A DNA stretch of 6,057 nucleotides from Blastocatellia bacterium. Its GTDB lineage: Bacteria > Acidobacteriota > Blastocatellia > Pyrinomonadales > Pyrinomonadaceae. The position numbers and the translations under genes were made by a program. This document shows, piece after piece, positions 4,088-6,057 of this stretch; positions within the stretch are counted from its first letter, which is position 1; every line of letters starts with the position of its first letter. The notes below the pieces were generated by a model. The model was given only the letters and a program-made list of their open reading frames with translations, did no database searches and was not told the DNA's origin. The stretch is from the NCBI GenBank assembly GCA_003175865.1, contig PSRF01000049.1, positions 1 through 6,057 of the forward strand. Reading direction: 5' to 3'.

Positions 4088-6057
4088 ATGACCAACTCGA
4101 CAGCAAGCAAAGCTGAAAATATCAAATTCTCAGGCCGCATTCTATTTTTGACGGACGATACTGCACTCATTCGCCAACAACTAACTGTGAGTGGCGCCGA
4201 AGCCCGAAAGCTCGAAGATGAACTTGCCGAACGCCTCGCCAATGACGATTTACCTTTAATGAGCAACATCTCGACTGACGAGATCACACCAGGTTGGGTT
4301 TGCTTTTATTACGACGAAACACTCGGGCAATACGTCTATGTCGGAATGAGAGAAGGTGCGGTTCAAAAAGACGAAGTGAAGAATGGTGGCTTCGCTGTCG
4401 TCGTTTCAGGACTGTCGAAGGGCTGTGGCTCGTCACGTGAGACTGCGCCTTACGCTGAAAAAGCTGCCGGCATTCAACTCGTCATCGCGAAGAGTATCGA
4501 AAAGATCTACGGCCAAAACTCGCAAAACATCGGACTGCTAACCTCGACTGACCTCGGTCTAATCGAACGTATCCGACGAGATGAAGAAATTCCACTTTCA
4601 GAGTTTACACGCGGTCTGGATCCAATCTCCCAGGACATCGTTACTCATGGGGGACTCTTCAATTACAACAAAGCACGACTTGCCGGAAAGATTTCCCCAC
4701 CTCCAATCGAGACTAAAGTCCGGCCGATGAACATTGTCGAGAAGATCATTGCGAAGCACGCGTTCGTCACTGCCGGAAAGATTGGAGTTGAGGCAGTCAA
4801 GCCCGGTGATGCCTTGTTTGCCGTAGCCGACGTTCGCTTCTCGCACGAGTACGTCACGCCAATGGCTGAGTCGTTGTTCAAGCAGGCTCTCGGTGCTGAC
4901 GCGCGTGTGTCTCAACCCGAGTCAGTTTTTGCGTTTCGGGATCACCTGACTTTCCTCGGTCGTGTAATGTCGTCCAAGCATCGTGAAATGGGGTTGCTGG
5001 AACGAGCCGAAGGACTTGCTACAACACAGGAGAGCTTCACTTCTCAGCAAAACATAAAACTCTACGGCGAGAGTTCCGAAGGCGGTTCTGAAGCAATTTG
5101 TCACAATGCGGTGGTCGAAGATCTTGCGTTGCCTGGCCAGGTTGTAATCGGGACAGATTCGCACACGTGCATGGCTGGTGTACTTGGTTGCTTCGCATTC
5201 GGTGTTGGTTCAACTGACATGGCGAATGCGTGGTACACGAGAGACGTCCGCATTCGCGTCCCAGAAACAGTTCGCTACGTCCTCAAAGGGAAGAAGCGAA
5301 GTGATGTTGCTGCTAAGGACGTCATGTTGCACATCCTCGCCTCGGAGTACATGAAGACAAGCAAAGGCATCGGCAAGGTTTTGGAGTTTGCCGGAGATGA
5401 TCTGACGAACTGGTCTATGGATGAACGGGCAACGTTGACGAACATGGCCGTCGAAGCAGGTGGTACAACTGGAATTATCGAGCCCGATGAAGTGACGCTC
5501 GAGTACATTGTTCGCACACGTGGTCTTGACCCGGATGAAGTCCGGAGTGGATTTACGTTCAGTGATCCTGATGCAGAGTACGCGGCGGTATTTGAAATTG
5601 ATCTCGGTCAGATTCGACCAATGGTTGCAACTCCAGGCGATCCACGCAACGGAATTCCTATCGACTCGCTAACCGAAGAAGTGAAGATTGACGCGGCATA
5701 CGGTGGTTCATGCACTGGTGGAAAGATGGCCGATATGGATATGTACGCTGAAGTTCTGGAAAATGCGTTGGCCGACGGGAAACGAGTTGCGGAAGGTGTG
5801 CATCTCTACATCCAATTTGGGTCGCAACGAATCAAACAGTACGCGCGGTCCAAGGGATATATCGAAATTTTCGAAAAGGCTGGTGCTGAGTTGATTGATC
5901 CGTCTTGCGGTGCCTGCATCAATGCTGGACCAGGCGCTTCACCGAATGCGGAAACTGTCACAGTCAGCGCGCAAAATAGAAATTTTCCAGGACGCAGTGG
6001 TCCAGGCAAGTTGTATCTCGCGTCACCTTATGTGGTGGCAGCATCAGCGATCGCGGG
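4088..6057 (+). CDS. Aconitase-superfamily hydro-lyase, swivel domain first, 3'-truncated by window edge
   Basis: The frame is open to the right edge: 656 residues are visible. The family carries out stereospecific dehydration/rehydration of 2- or 3-hydroxy acids (citrate, isopropylmalate, homocitrate or methylcitrate types) with a [4Fe-4S] cluster in the cytoplasm. Residues about 59-163 are the LeuD-like swivel domain (STDEITP, then GCGSSRE at 112-118, with S115 the likely catalytic base and R117 a substrate binder). A linker leads to the LeuC-like catalytic part from about 214 (MNIVEKIIAKHA). Visible active-site residues are D285-H286 (RDHL), H339 (ICHN), D357-S358-H359 (GTDSHT), cluster ligands C542 (GGSCTGG), C607 and C610 (DPSCGAC), and R631/R636 (NRNFPGR). 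The usual His after SSRE is Thr (T119). The visible end, LYLASPYVVAASAIAG, matches the end region of LeuC, so only a short tail should be missing. Substrate choice between aconitate, isopropylmalate and homoaconitate types is open, and no leu or TCA gene is adjacent in view. Confidence 0.92.
   Translation, partial: MTNSTASKAENIKFSGRILFLTDDTALIRQQLTVSGAEARKLEDELAERLANDDLPLMSNISTDEITPGWVCFYYDETLGQYVYVGMREGAVQKDEVKNGGFAVVVSGLSKGCGSSRETAPYAEKAAGIQLVIAKSIEKIYGQNSQNIGLLTSTDLGLIERIRRDEEIPLSEFTRGLDPISQDIVTHGGLFNYNKARLAGKISPPPIETKVRPMNIVEKIIAKHAFVTAGKIGVEAVKPGDALFAVADVRFSHEYVTPMAESLFKQALGADARVSQPESVFAFRDHLTFLGRVMSSKHREMGLLERAEGLATTQESFTSQQNIKLYGESSEGGSEAICHNAVVEDLALPGQVVIGTDSHTCMAGVLGCFAFGVGSTDMANAWYTRDVRIRVPETVRYVLKGKKRSDVAAKDVMLHILASEYMKTSKGIGKVLEFAGDDLTNWSMDERATLTNMAVEAGGTTGIIEPDEVTLEYIVRTRGLDPDEVRSGFTFSDPDAEYAAVFEIDLGQIRPMVATPGDPRNGIPIDSLTEEVKIDAAYGGSCTGGKMADMDMYAEVLENALADGKRVAEGVHLYIQFGSQRIKQYARSKGYIEIFEKAGAELIDPSCGACINAGPGASPNAETVTVSAQNRNFPGRSGPGKLYLASPYVVAASAIA

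Noticed and set aside
4598..5517. Minus-strand open frames within the aconitase gene (for example 4598-4915, 4922-5164, 5275-5517)
   Set aside because: They lie antisense to a continuous, motif-rich aconitase frame, lack ribosome binding sites, and their translations show no recognisable fold.
4088..6057. Naming the aconitase-type gene acnB, leuC or lys4
   Set aside because: The HEAT domain of AcnB is absent, both LeuD-like and LeuC-like parts are in one chain, and the sequence in view does not settle the substrate.

Overview
The window looks like chromosomal DNA from a free-living bacterium of moderate GC content. Several protein types are familiar to me from Acidobacteriota of the class Blastocatellia (Pyrinomonas-like): a coiled-coil/CHAT peptidase, a secreted DUF4384 protein with the 'GYLYVIDREQYADG' signature, and a short secreted TPR-like protein. 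That assignment rests on recalled family resemblance, not on a search. I see no tRNA, rRNA, CRISPR array, transposase or phage gene.

Layout. (1) Positions 3-1529 (+) hold the C-terminal 509 codons of a CHAT-domain, caspase-like cysteine peptidase whose 5' end lies outside the window. It is followed after 26 bp by a secreted DUF4384 protein (1556-2461, +), so the two are probably one transcript. (2) A small VOC/glyoxalase-fold protein (2545-2910, +) sits alone between two direct copies of a 67-bp, doubly palindromic element (2466-2532 and 2913-2979). (3) A secreted helical-repeat protein (2985-3947, -) converges on the second element. (4) After a 140-bp divergent promoter region, an aconitase-superfamily hydro-lyase (4088 to the window end, +) has its swivel domain ahead of its catalytic domains and all recognisable active-site residues. 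It lacks only a short C-terminal piece.

How the parts relate. The CHAT and DUF4384 genes are the only pair likely to work together. DUF4384 is known as a partner domain of caspase-like peptidases, so this may be a two-gene version of that association. The 67-bp elements appear to do real work as terminators. Each arm is itself a short hairpin, and the T-tracts are placed so that copy 1 can end the CHAT/DUF4384 transcript and copy 2 can end both convergent genes (VOC and TPR-like). The VOC, TPR-like and aconitase genes show no obvious functional link.

The most unusual signals are the element pair around the VOC gene, a different palindromic heptamer array inserted in frame in the CHAT coding sequence (629-693), and the swivel-first aconitase without a HEAT domain. 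I found no convincing complete new defence system. The CHAT/DUF4384 pair is the nearest candidate.
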